Assembly (NCBI RefSeq): GCF_019320115.1
Contig: NC_089589.1
Span: 17,051,641-17,115,640, forward strand
Origin: Miscanthus floridulus
Lineage: Eukaryota > Streptophyta > Magnoliopsida > Poales > Poaceae
Reading direction: 5' to 3'
DNA length: 64,000 nt
Part shown: positions 22,865 through 34,549 of the stretch, one piece after another
Layout of the letters: every line of letters starts with the position of its first letter
Numbering within the stretch: the first letter of the stretch is position 1
Program-made: the position numbers and the translations under genes
The notes under the pieces: generated by a model
What the model was told of the DNA's origin: nothing
Databases searched by the model: none
Seen by the model: the letters and a program-made list of their open reading frames with translations, nothing else

Positions 22865-24180
22865 ATGACTCGTCGTCGCCTGTTACCCCGTCGTCGAAGA
22901 ACAGATCGGCAACAAGAAGCGGCTGATATCGCTGGGACAGAAGAGCCGCATGATCCGACAAACGGTGACGGTGTCAATCTGGACGGTGAGAATGAGTAGC
23001 CATGGACCCCATCCGGCCTGCTCGATCTGGGTCAAAATGACCAAGATGGCCAGGTAACTTTGGTATCATGTGACTATGTAGCCACACATGCTAATCAATT
23101 GAGAGGGTCATAGCTTACTTGGTGTCTCCAGCAGGCGCCTCCACCGGCCGAGGAGCTAGAGGGTTCGGGTAGCAGGAAGGCCAGATCCAAGCCAGGCGTG
23201 TCAAAGATTCCTGTTGGTAGGAATGCACACTGGCATATCACTGAGTTCGATGAATTCGAGGATCCACTCTCACCGTCTATAGCTTTGACCAAATACAAGA
23301 CTATCCTCGGGTTACTTGTAAGGGACTTCATCCCAATTAGGTACAGGAAGTGGATTAGGAAAGATGATGACCCATGGAGGGTTCCCAAAAGTGAGAAGGA
23401 TTACATATGGGATATCAAGATCCTAGAGTATTTCACTTTCCCAATGGAGTATGACAAGGAATTAGTCAAAAAAAAGCAAAAGAAATCATGGGGACATGCT
23501 TCAAGAATTTCAAGGGGACATTGTACAAGAATTTTAGTCCTCCAAAATAAAGAGCCAGATTTCGATGGTGGATAGTTTAGCAAGTAGAAGGACTTCTGGT
23601 AGGATTTCAAGGAATATAGGTTATCCGAGGAGTACTTAGCACTGAGCAGGAAGAATAAGGAGAACTCACAGAAAGCGACGAATCCTCAACATCTCGGCTC
23701 TCGTGGCTATGCCAAAAAGATGCCAGAATTTGAAGCAAAACTTCAAAAGATGGATCGCCTTGCTGAGGAAGGTGTTCAGGTTGAGACCGCCGATTGGGAG
23801 TCCAGATCGGTAATATACTGTATGGGGAGGAATGTACGGCACGCCGAGGATGGGAGCTTTAGCTCTACAAATCAACCCATGAGCGAACTCATCTAGTGGA
23901 TCTCCCAAGTAACTGAGGAGGTGAGGCAAGGGACTCACACTTCTAATAGGGAGAAAGACGTGCTCACCCAAGCGCTCGGAACCAAGGAGCACCCTGGTCG
24001 CACTAGAGGAACCGGTGTTGTTCCTTGGAAACTAGCATTCCTCCAAGAATCTAACACTTTCCGGAAGCCGCTCGAGGGGTAGAGCGGATCAGGAGGCAGA
24101 GTATTTGAGGCAACTAAAAGAGATGGAAGATAGAATGGAAGCATGGATTGAGGTGACTGTTGAAGCGGGAGTCGAGTAAA
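22865..24180 (+). pseudogene. CACTA second gene, N-terminal and Transposase_24-like part
   Basis: The first exon begins MTRRRLLPRRRRTDRQQEA and ends at a donor near 23056 (ggccag followed by gtaact). After an acceptor near 23130, the protein reads VPVGRNAHWHITEF-like (seen as IPVGRNAHWHITEFDEFEDP), then RDFIPIRYRKWI and DYIWDIKILEYFTFPMEYD. The region around 23560-24080 gives HLGSRGYAKKMPEFEAKL and DVLTQALGTKEHPGRTRGTG, the signature of plant CACTA-associated Transposase_24 (TNPA-like, DNA-binding). Stops near 23575 and 23896 and shifts break it. It runs straight into the proline-rich and protease part downstream. Confidence 0.75.
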
Positions 24181-24458
24181 TTTTGTTGTCCAAGAGGTCA
24201 GGAGTACCACAAAACCCTACTCCTACTGCCTTTAGCCCATAGTTTAGGGGTCACAGCAGCTGCGGATCGACCCCACTCGACGAAGAAGAGGCAAATGTGC
24301 CTCATCCGGTGGACGGCATCACTGAACCCGTCAATGTCAAGTTGTACACCCGTCAGGAATGGATAAAGGACAAGGTGGCGCTCGGCCAGGCCTGGCCTAG
24401 CAGGAGATGGGACACTTAATGGCCACCCAATTCCACAGGGGTACGCTCAGCATCACCA

Positions 24459-26345
24459 TTGATAGAATACTTGATAAGAAGTATAACAAGATACCCATTA
24501 AGTACCCCGCAATGGAAGACAGGCCAAAACTTGGTCAAAACAAGGGCTCTCAAGTGGCCTGGGCACAAGCGCTTCATTAAGCTTGACCATCAATTGTCCT
24601 CTGATGATGAGGACGACTGCGAGTCTTCGCCCACCCGCGATGATCACTCACCATCTCCAAACAGAGATCACTCCCCTCCTCATCTGGAGCCATCACCCCC
24701 GAGAAGACAGAGGTCTCCTTCTATTCCTCCTCGTCCGACTCCATCTTCATCAGCCTTGAGAAAAGAGAAGACTCCTCCTCCTCCATCTTCATCAGCACCG
24801 GGAAAACAGAATTCTCGTCGTCATCCTCCTCCTCCTCCTCCACCTCAGCCCAAAACAAGATCAAGGACATCCTCGCAGTCGCAGAAAAGGTCCTTGGATT
24901 CGGTCACTAATGCTCCCAAAGTGGACCAACAAAAAAGAAAAAGGCCGTTCAGTGGCAGCGTTACCACCTTGATGAAAGAAAAATTTACAGCACACATCTC
25001 GAAGGAAGATTGTGTTAGTTTCTTCAATCTCTGTGCCTCACTACCTCCGTTTTCAGTTGAAGTCCGAATTCGAAAGGCAAACACAGAATCAATACACTAC
25101 AACAAGAGCCGAAGAAATACACAATAAAGATTTATGGAACATACAGAGGTTAGCCGAAGACAACCCTGATTTAACCATGGAAGAGGCCGCGAATATCTAT
25201 TATGATGTACAAGGGATGGCAACACCGGCAATGAAGTATGAAAGGGGAAATCTTTTGGTTCCCGATCATGAGTATAAAAATTTGACAACATATATGCGCC
25301 AGTTACATGAATATTACATGGCTCAAGCAACAGAGACGGACGACTTTGGTTTTGAGGTTATTATCCTGTTCGCCACATATTTTCCATTATCCTGAAGAAG
25401 AGAAGTTCGATGTCGAGTGGGAGTGCTTGTTCCAGCTGTACCAGAAATGCTCTCTCGATACACAAATGTTGACTGCTGTAGACTATGTAAGTACCCTACA
25501 TGTATGATATTACAATTAACTACTCTCTCGAGGCACAAATTGTTAACTTTTGAGCACTTCCCATGATTTTATATAGGTGTATAGCAAAATTTTGCATTAT
25601 AAAAAGCAAATGGGATAACATAGGCTTCTTGGACCCCTTACTGAGTCAATGAGAGGACATGTCTAGGCCTCCATGGATGTGACGTGGAAGACCTGAAACA
25701 AAGATTGATTGCTATTTTTGATGAATTCATGATGAAGAACAAAACACACATACTTCTAGCCTACAACTGCAAGTATGTGTTCTCGGCTTTTAATTTTATG
25801 CTTCTTTTTTTGTTAAGATTATTCGATAATTAGGATTCTGTGATTACAGCAACCATTTCGTCTTCATTTGTGTTAATCTTGCCAAAAATCTAATCGAGGT
25901 GTGGGACTCAAAGAAAAAACCATTTCATCATCTGGATGCACTGGTGGCAGTGCTGAATTAGTAAGCGATCCTAATAACAATATTATTTTCTAATCGCACA
26001 TACCGCTTTCTAATGTTTCTCCTTTTAATGTTGCTCAGTGTCCGAAGAACACATATCGGTGGGTCAGTCGGTCCCATTCAAGATTGTCGAAATGGAGGGG
26101 AAGTATCTAAAATAGCCGGTGGGAAACAATGAATGCGGGTTTTATGTAATGAGGGCAATGCTTCGCTATATCGGCGGGAAATCAGAAGAAGCCGATAAGT
26201 TGGTGTGTATAATCCCCATTTCATTTATGTCTAGTTAATAATTCAACAAAATGATTTATTGATTCCTCTTTGGATATCATCTTTTTTGAATGACAGCTGC
26301 AAGAAATATAACCACGAAAAGCTGTTAGACATGGAGATCGTCGCA
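24459..26345 (+). pseudogene. CACTA second gene, proline-rich linker and C48 (Ulp1) protease
   Basis: An open frame at 24459-25127 encodes WPGHKRFIKL, then an acidic SSDDEDD segment and a Pro/Ser/Arg-rich linker. Further exons give NHFVFICVNLAKNLIEVWDS and, after an intron, VGNNECGFYVMRAMLRYIGG. These carry the His, Asp and Cys expected of a SUMO-type C48 cysteine protease (H...D...Cys in NxCG). Plant CACTA and Mutator elements often carry such Ulp1-like genes. Introns and several stops are visible, so it is probably inactive, but the catalytic residues remain readable. Confidence 0.75.
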
Positions 26346-26689
26346 CTGTAATCAGAGCTGGACAAAATTCATCTTAGCTGAGGTATTAGAAAAAGATGGA
26401 GTATTTTCCATTGCACAATCCATAAAGTACAAGGGCCAGTATGGCCTAGAGCGGCTCGCTAGATTATTGTAAGAAGTCCGAGAAGCATTACACAATCTGT
26501 GAAGTCCGAGAATATTTCTTTTTTGTTTTGAGTTATCGAGATCTTGATAATAACATTTGAATTATAACCGTAACATTTATAATGTTTAATATTGATGGAC
26601 CTATCGTCTACATAGCGTATATAAAGTGAAACCTGATTCCACAAAAAAATATAAATTAAAATAAATTACAAAACAATAAAATTCGAATG

Positions 26690-27190
26690 TGACATCACTG
26701 CCGGTTAACAACAAACCGGTAGTGTTGTCGCAAACATCACTGCCGGTTAGCAACAAACTGGCAGTGATGGCACTGCCGGTTGGAGCCACAAACCAGCAGC
26801 GTCGGCTTAGCCATCACTGCCGGTTCTTGTCACAAACCGACAGTGATTCTTACGACAACATTGCCGGTTGAAACACAAACCGACAGTGTTTGTGGAACTC
26901 ATCACTGCCGGTTCTTGGCATAAACTGGCAGTGATTCTTACGATAACACTATCGGTTGAAAGACAAACCGACAGTGTTTATGGAAACTGAACTCTACCGG
27001 GTAGGTCTTATGAACTAGCAGTGTTAGTGGAACTAAACTCTGCCGGTTGTGTAAAGAACCGGCAGTGAAGTTGAAGAACACTGCCAGGTTTGTAGGAACC
27101 GACAGTGATAGCTAACCCTCATCACTACCGGTATGGTTGTGCTGGTTCAAAATCCTGGCAGTGATGGGGTGTTTTGAATCCGGCAGTGAA
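26690..27190. repeat. right subterminal repeat array of CACTA 1
   Basis: More than ten CACTGCCGGTT / AACCGGCAGTG words alternate in both orientations up to the element end. Confidence 0.85.
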
Positions 27191-27287
27191 GTGCTTATTC
27201 TAACGTAGTGGTGGCATCTGGGTGTGCTCGAACTTTTTAGTGTCATGTAGGCAAGGGCCATCTTTTGTAATGGCACACGAACAAAAC

Positions 27288-28301
27288 TGTTGGATATATT
27301 ATGGGCTTGGCTCGTATAATATTTAATAAATCAAATAAAACTCTATGGTCCATAACATTAAGCGTTATATGGTTTAATACCATACGTGATTTTGACTGAA
27401 CGTTGACACAGCTTATTTGTTTGAAAATGATCCATCTTAATTGAGAAGCTGAGAAAAGGACACGGGAGTGCCACACGCGCGCGTGCGCCGCTGGCCGGGC
27501 CTGGGTAGGGCCGGGCCGTGGGCAGCGGGCCGAGGCCGAGAGTGTGGGGTAGGCAGGTAGGCGAGCGGCGAGCGGACGGGCTGGCGTGGCTAGGTTTTGC
27601 CACTTATTCCACATAATTACAGGAGTTTCTCTTCTTTATGGTGGAGGCGAGTTGATTGCACCCGACACCAGTCTCTTCGTGTCTCCATCTCCTGAGTTCC
27701 TTCGCTGGCCTTCTCCCTCCCCACCACAGGCATAAGTTAGAAGTTCTCCAGTCAGTCCATATCTCTTCTCTTCGCTTCCAAGAGACCACATCTCAGCCGC
27801 TCTTTGGCTTTCCCCGTCCTGTACCTCTACGCGCACAGAGCAACGGGAGAGCAGGTGCCTCCAGAACCCTCGTTCGGCACGGGGTGTGCGGCGATTAGGT
27901 TTTTGGGGAGAGATTCTGCGACTGACTCATCCACATCGCAGATGTCTTCTTCCTAGGTGATCGCTCATGGAACAGCAATGGTGTCTTCTTCCTAGTGACC
28001 GTTCAGTGGGACTACACTGCGAACACCTTCCTATATCGACTGTGGTCCACTGACTTCGAGCAACGCACTATGTCTGGTGCGAATGGAGCCTCTGATGCCC
28101 TCGGCATGGGACTCTCCACTGGGTAAACTCTTAACTTTCTGATTACTTGTACTGTGTGTACTTACTGTATCGATCGGTATGTCATACTTGCATGCTGTAG
28201 CATTTGATAGTGTTATACACATGCACATATATGTTGTCACGAACCTGCTGATGTTTTATTTCTGGATTAAATTGACCATGAAAATGCCTAATTTTCTAAC
28301 A
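27288..28301 (+). repeat. copia 5' LTR
   Basis: Begins TGTTGGATATATTATGGGC and ends TTTTCTAACA. It includes a GC-rich leader (about 27475-27590) and the word ATGTCTGGTGCGAATGGAGC, which the 3' LTR also has. Confidence 0.85.
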
Positions 28302-31300
28302 ATCCAAAAACCTAATGTTAGGCAATTTTCTATCAGTGGTTTTGCTACTGCTTTGAAGCTGAATAATTTTGATGGCAAGAGTTTCATGATATGGCGTGCC
28401 AAGATGGTGTTGTGGTTGACTGCTATGAACTGCTAATCACGCCAACAGGGGAAGCCTGAATAATTTACTCCTGAGGAGGAGCAAAAGTTCTAGGCTACCG
28501 ATAACCTGTTTTGAGGTACCTGTGATTAGTGCACTTCATAGTAAGTATGAGAAAAACTACATATCTTGCACATCAGGCAAAGAGTTATGGATGCTCTTGA
28601 GGCAAAGTTTGGAGTTTCTGATGCTAGTAGTGAGGTGTACCTTATGGAGTAGCTGTATGACTACAAAATGGTTGAAAACCATTCTGTAGTGGAATAGGCT
28701 CATGAGATACAGGCGCTAGCAAGGGAACTAGAACATTTTCCATGTCTGTTGCCCAACAATGTTTGTGGCTGACGGTATAATCGCTAAGCTGCCACCTTCT
28801 TAGAGGGATTTTGCTACTTCTTTAAAACATAAGAGACAAGAGTTTAGTGTGGCTGAGCTTATTTGATCTCTTGATGTTGAGGAGAGGGTGAGATCAAAAG
28901 ACAACCGTAGAAAAGGAGTTGAGTCTTCCGCTGCCAATATGGTGCAGAAGAAAAACTCATTTGCATCCATATTAAAAAGAAGAAGAACATGCAAGAGAAC
29001 AACAATACAAAGCCTAAGCAAACTGACTCAGTTTAATAAGAAAAACAATAAGAAAGGTGGATGTTGCTTTGTTTGCAGGAGTGATGAGCATTGGGCAAGT
29101 GCGTGTCCCAGACCGCAAATATAAGCAAAAAAAGAAATCAACAAATGTGGTGATTAGCGAGACTAGAGGAGGAACATCTGGGTATGGTAATTCTTTACCT
29201 TTTGTTCTTTTAGTTTGTCTTTCACCTGAATGGTGGATGGATAGCGGTGCTAATATTCATGTGTGTGCTGATGTTTCTTTGTTTACTTCCTATCAGGCCG
29301 GCGGGACTAGAGCCTTGCTGATGAGAAACTGGTTCGCATGCGCGTGTTCTTGGTGTTAGTACGGTTCGTTCTGAAGTTTACTTCGGGAAAGACTGTGCTA
29401 TTAAAGAACGTGCAAGCATGTCTCCTCCATCAAGAAGAATCTTGTTAGCGGTTCTCAAATGTGTCGCGATGGCTTTAAAATTGTGCTTGAGTCCAATAAG
29501 TGTGTTGTGTCGAGACATGGACCATTTGTTGGAAAATGTTATGATTGTGGAGGCTTGTTCCGCTTATCTTTGCTTGATGATGTGTGTAATAAAGTAGTGA
29601 ACAATATTAATGTTTTGGATAAGTCGAATATATGGCATTCATGACTTTTGTCACATTAATTTTGGCTGTCTCACGTGGCTTGCAAATCTGAATTTAATCC
29701 CAAAATTTAACTTAGTCAAAGATTCTAAGTGTCAGATGTGTGTGCAATCGAAGCAACCAGCGCAAGCCTCACAAGGCTGCTGAGGCGAGGAACTTGGCAC
29801 CATTAGAACTCGTTCATTCTGATTTATGCGAAATGAATGGTGAATTGACTAAAGGCGGTAAACGATACTTCATGACATTTATAGATGATTGTACTAGATT
29901 TGCTACGTGTATTTATTGAAAACTAAAGATCAAGCATTGCATTGTTTTAAAGTCTATAAAGCTAAGGTAGAAAATCAACTTGAGAAGAAAATCAAACGTT
30001 TGTGGTCCGATCGTGGGGGAGAATATCTCTCAAATAAATTTTCTGAGTTTTGCGCGGTGCATGGAATTATTCATGAGAGGATGCCACCATACTCACCTAC
30101 AGTCCAATGGGATTGTAAAGAGAAAGAACCGCACTCTAACTGATTTGGTTAATGCCATGTTAGAGACTACGGGACTATCTAAGGAATGGTGGGGTGAGGC
30201 TATATTGACAGCGTGTCATATCCTGAATAGGGTGCCCACAAAGAACAAAGAAATTACACCATTCGAGGAATGGGAGAAGAAGAGATTAAATCTCTCTTAT
30301 CTGCGAACTTGGGGTTGTTTGGCAAAGGTGAATGTGCCAATAAACAAAAAGCTGAAAGCTTGGACCAAAGACTGTTGATTGTGTTTTTCTTGGTTATGCT
30401 ATTCACAGCATGGGTTATAGATTTTTAATTATAAATTCTAGTATTCCTGAGATGGTTGTTGATACAATCATGGAATCTAGAGACGCCACATTTTTTGAGA
30501 ATAAATTTCCCATGAAAAATACACCTAGCATGACTGGTCATGAATTTATAATTCCCCAAGAGCATGAAAATTTTACTCCAATAGAACAAATTGAGAAACC
30601 CTATATGCAACATCCTGAGGAGGATGACACTATAGTCACTAGGAAAAGTAAGAGACAGAGGACTGTAAAGTCTTTTGGTGATGACTATATTGTGTACCTT
30701 GTGGATGACACACCAACGACCATTGAAGAGGCATATTCCTCTCCTGATGCTGACTTATGAAAGGAAGCAGTACGGAGTGAGATAGATTCTATTATGTCAA
30801 ATGGAACATAGGAAATAGTTGATCGTGCTTATGGGTGCAAGCCCATAGGGTGCAAATGGGTGTTCAAGAAAAAACTTAGGCCTGATGGTACTATCGAGAG
30901 GTACAAGGCAAGACTTGTGGCCAAGGGTTATACTCAAAAGGAAGGTGATGATTTCTTTGATACTTATTCACCGGTTGCCCGATTGACTACAATTTGAGTT
31001 TTGCTTTCTCTAGGCAGCCTCTTATGGTCTTATCGTTCATCAAATGGACGTTAAGACAGCTTTCATAAACAGAGAGTTAGAGGAGGAAGATCTATATGGA
31101 TCAGCCAGATGGGTTTGTAGCAAATGGTCAAAAAGGCAAGGTGTGTAAATTATTAAAGTCATTATATAGCCTAAAGCAAGCTCCTAAGCAGTCGGCATGA
31201 GAAGTTCGATAGAACTCTAACATCTGCTGGCTTTTGTTGTGAATGAAGCTGACAAATGTGTGTACTATCGGTATGGTGGGGGTGAAGGAGTTATTTTGTG

Positions 31301-32802
31301 CTTATATGTTGATGACATACTGATCTTTGGATCCAGCCTCAAAGTGATTGAGGAGGTGAAGAAATTTTTATCTAATAATTTTGAAATGAAAGATTTGGGA
31401 GAGGTTGATGTTATTCTTAATATTCAAGCTTCATAGAGAAGGTGATGGTGGGGTAACTCTGTTACAATCCCACTATGTGGAAAAGGTGCTGAGTCGCTTT
31501 GGGTTTAGTGATTGTGAACCTGCTCCTACACCTTATGACCCTAGTGTGATATTGAGGAAAAATCGAAGAATAGCAAGGGATCAATTGAGATATTCCCTAG
31601 ATCATTGGTTCGCTCATGTATCTTGCTAGTGCAACAAGGCCTGACATCTCATTTGTTGTGTGCAAGCTGAGCCAGTTTGTGTCAAACCCGAGAGTTGATC
31701 ACTGACATGCTCTTGAGAGAGTGATGCGCTATCTAAAAGACACTATGAGCTATGGTATTCATTATACCGGACATCCGAAGGTGCTGGAAGGCTGTTGTGA
31801 TGCCAACTGGATCTCTGATGCTGATGAGCTTTATGCCACTAGTGGATATGTGTTTTCGCTTCGAGGATGGTGCTGTTTCCTAGAAGTCTTGCAAGCAGAT
31901 TATCTTAACGAAGTCTACAATGGAAGCATAACTCACAGCATTAGACACCGCTGGCTCTGAGGCCGAGTGGCTTCGTGATCTCCTTATGGATTCATTGGTT
32001 GTTGAAAAACCCATACCGGCTATTTCTATGAACTGCGATAACCAGACTGTGATTATGAAGGTTAACAGTTCTAAGGATAATATGAAGTCCACAAGGACAT
32101 GTTAAGAGACGACTAAAATCTGTCAGAAAATTGAAAAACTCCGGAGTAATAACGTTGGACTATGTTCATACAGTCTAATAATCTGGTAGATCAATTCACT
32201 AAGGGTCTGTCACTGCAATATGATAGAAAGTGCATCGAGAGAGATGGGTTTGAGACCCACATAAATTTACTATAGTGATAACCTATTCTATGTGATCGGA
32301 GATCCCATGAAGTAGGATGGTGAAACAAGCTAGTAGTAAATTATGAGGAAAGATTCCTTAGTAAGACTCATTTCTGATGCATATCTTTCCTTTTTGTAAG
32401 GCAGGTTGGTTTTTACCTTAATATGTTCCAAGTGGCTTGCTAAAGCAAAGATGTGTCCTACAGAACATCTTTTGAGAAACACACCTATATGAGTCAGACT
32501 GCTGGTCACAGTCTATGAGATTTAGGGTGATCTCTAATACTCATGAAAGGCACTAGAGTATGACTTATATGCTTCAAATAGAGAGGATGCCTTTTGCAGC
32601 CTAGTATCGGCTAAGGACTTTAGTGACATTCACCTCACACAAAACTATCAATTCAAGGCTTAGTCCATAATTCATTTGTGACTGCGTGAAACTATTGCTC
32701 AAGATGGATGTTCAACTTAACAGTCTCCATCGAAACACTAGTATATAAAAGAAATGTGATTCTGAGACTACTTTGTTACAAACCCTAGAGTTTGGTGGGG
32801 AT
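28302..32802 (+). pseudogene. copia gag-pol, decayed
   Basis: The pieces appear in normal copia order on +. Gag: LKLNNFDGKSFMIWRAKMV. Zinc knuckle: CFVCRSDEHWASAC (CX2CX4HX4C). Protease: WWMDSGANIHVC with an intact DSG. GAG-pre-integrase: CQMCVQSKQP. Integrase: LAPLELVHSDLCEMNGE and YFMTFIDDCTRF, with WSDRGGEYLSNKF on. [33 protein letters not shown] and LCLYVDDILIFGSS. RNase H: GCCDANWISDADELYATSGY. Many stops and frameshifts separate the pieces. Gag-like sequence starts directly at the LTR boundary and no normal PBS (TGGTATCAGAGC-like) is seen. Confidence 0.85.
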
Positions 32803-33809
32803 TGATTGGATATATTATGGGCTTGGCCCGTATAATATTTAATAAATCAAATAAAACTCTATGGTCCGTAACATTAAGTGTTGTATGGTTTATATCGTAT
32901 GAGATTTTGATTGAACGTTGACTCAAGCTTATTTGTTTGGAAATTATCCATCTTAATTGAGAAGCTGAGAAAAGGACACAAGAGTGCCACACGTGCGTGC
33001 GCGCCGCCACCGCCACCGCCAGCCGAGCCGGGCCATGGGCTGTGGGCCGTGGCCGTGGCAGGCGGGCGGCGAGCGAGCGGACGGGCGGGCGTGGCCAGGT
33101 TTTGCCACTTATTTCACATAATTACAGGAGTTTCTCTTCTTTATGGTGGAGGCGAGTTGATTGCGCCCGTTACCGTCTCTTCGTGTCTCCATCTCCTGAG
33201 TTCCTCCGCTGGCCTTCTTTCTCCCCGTCGCAGACATAAGTTAGAAGTTCTTCGTCAGTCCATCTCTCTTTTCTTTGCTTCCGAGAGACCACATCTCAGC
33301 CGCCCTTTGGCTTTTCCCGTCCCATACCTTTGCGCGCACGGAGCAACGGGAGAGCAGGTGCCTCCGGAACCCTCGTCCGCCTGCGAACCTTGCACAGGGT
33401 GTGCGGCGATTAGGTTTTTGGGGAGCCATTCCGCAACTGCTCATCCACATCGCAGACGTCTTCTTCCTGGTGATCGCTCGCGGAACAGCAAGGTGTCTTC
33501 TTCCTAGTGACCGTTCGTGGGACTGCACTACGAACACCTTTTCTGCATCGACTGTGGTCCACGACTTCGAGCAACGCACTATGTCTGGTGCGAATGGAGC
33601 CTCTGATACCCTCGGCATGGGACCCTCCGCTGGGTACACTCTTAACTTTCTGATTACTGTACTGTGTGTACTTACTGTATCGATCGGTTGTCATAATGCA
33701 TGCTGTAGCATTTGTTAGTGTTATACACATACACATATATGTTGTCACGAACCTGCTGATGTTTTATTTCTGGATTTAATTGACCATGAAAATGCCTAAT
33801 TTTCTAATA
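32803..33809 (+). repeat. copia 3' LTR
   Basis: Begins TGATTGGATATATTATGGGC and ends TTTTCTAATA, collinear with the 5' LTR throughout. The GC-rich leader differs by short indels. Confidence 0.85.
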
Positions 33810-33849
33810 AAAACCCTCAACCTCGACTATAACTTTTTCATGGAACTAC

Positions 33850-34360
33850 TAGCACTGTAGTGGTTGTATTGGTCGTGCTCTCAATGTGACGATATTTTTC
33901 TATGTGAGGCTGTGGTTGTATTGGTCGTGCTCTCAATGTGACGATATTTTTTCAATGTGAAAACGAAAGGTAGATGACCCAGCTTGGTGTGTCACCATCT
34001 TATAGCAGATAACAGTTGGCAGGCTGTGGTTGTATTAGTCGTGCTCTCAATGTGACGATATTTTTCTATGTGAAAACGAAAGGTAGATGACCTAGCTTGG
34101 TGTGTCACCATCTTATAGCAGCAGTTGGCAGGCTGTGGTTGTATTGGTCGTGCTCTCAATGTGACGATATTTTTCAATGTGAAAACGAAAGGTAAATGAC
34201 CCAGCTTTGTGTGTCACCATCTTATAGCAGATAGCAGTTGGTAGGCTGTGGTTGTATTGGTCCTGCTCTTAATGTGATGATATTTTTCTACGTGAAAACG
34301 AAAGGTAGATGACTCAGCTTGGCTTATAGCAGATAGCAGTTGGCAGGCTGGTAGCGCTTC
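33850..34360 (+). repeat. minisatellite of about 110 bp, 4 full units and partials
   Basis: Units start with GGCTGTGGTTGTATTGGTC at about 33908, 34022, 34131 and 34244. A truncated unit precedes them (about 33857) and another follows (about 34347). Each unit contains CTCAATGTGACGATATTTTT and GTGAAAACGAAAGGTAGATG. The array ends about 190 bp before the NLR start codon, inside its probable promoter. Confidence 0.85.
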
Positions 34361-34549
34361 TGTCTTGCTACACAGTGTTGGCCGTCATCCACCTTCTTCC
34401 TCCGTCACCGAGTTTCCCTGTTTTTTTTTCTTATTTTTTTTCTTCTGACTGCAACAGAGATTTTTTGGTTTATTTGCCCCTGGCCCTTGCAGTGCTAGAG
34501 ATGGCACAATAAAATTCCTGCATCTTCCCTAAATTTCTTACTTGGGGAA

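Larger units (their letters stand above)
11435..27210 (+). mobile_element. CACTA element 1 (15.8 kb), TSD GTG
   Basis: The left end is CACTATGCCAGATTTGG. The reverse complement of the right end is CACTACGTTAGAATAAGC. GTG flanks both sides (11432-11434 and 27211-27213). Subterminal arrays of CACTGCCGGTT and its complement AACCGGCAGTG fill both ends and recur internally. It carries a TNP2-like transposase (12372-15706) and a second gene with Transposase_24-like and Ulp1 regions (22865-26345), both on + and both decayed. It sits exactly inside the right inverted repeat of the MULE. Confidence 0.9.
27288..33809 (+). mobile_element. Ty1/copia element with both LTRs, TSD AAAAC
   Basis: Two LTRs of about 1 kb flank a decayed gag-pol region. 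AAAAC occurs at 27283-27287 and 33810-33814. The element is inserted 4 bp from the end of the MULE right inverted repeat. The polypurine tract gtttggtgggg lies just before the 3' LTR. The LTRs differ at many positions, so the insertion is not recent. Confidence 0.9.
10350..33818. mobile_element. Mutator-like element (Pack-MULE), split by a CACTA and a copia insertion
   Basis: The left end (10350 onward) begins GAGGGTTTTACCCTGTGTGC. The reverse complement of the far right end begins GAGGGTTTTGTTCGTGTGCC. The similarity runs for about 145 bp, for example ACACTAAAAAGTTCGAG against CCACTAAAAAGTTTGAG. The right inverted repeat exists in three pieces: 11394-11434, 27214-27287 and 33815-33818. It is broken by the CACTA (11435-27210) and copia (27288-33809) insertions. 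Without these, the element is about 1.2 kb and carries a captured gene piece. No 9-bp target duplication was recognised. Confidence 0.75.

Noticed and set aside
24459..25127. Independent proline-rich gene
   Set aside because: It lies inside CACTA 1 between the Transposase_24-like and Ulp1 parts and is the linker of that element gene.
33850..34360. CRISPR-like array
   Set aside because: The 110-bp units are contiguous, without unique spacers, in a plant nuclear context. It is a minisatellite.
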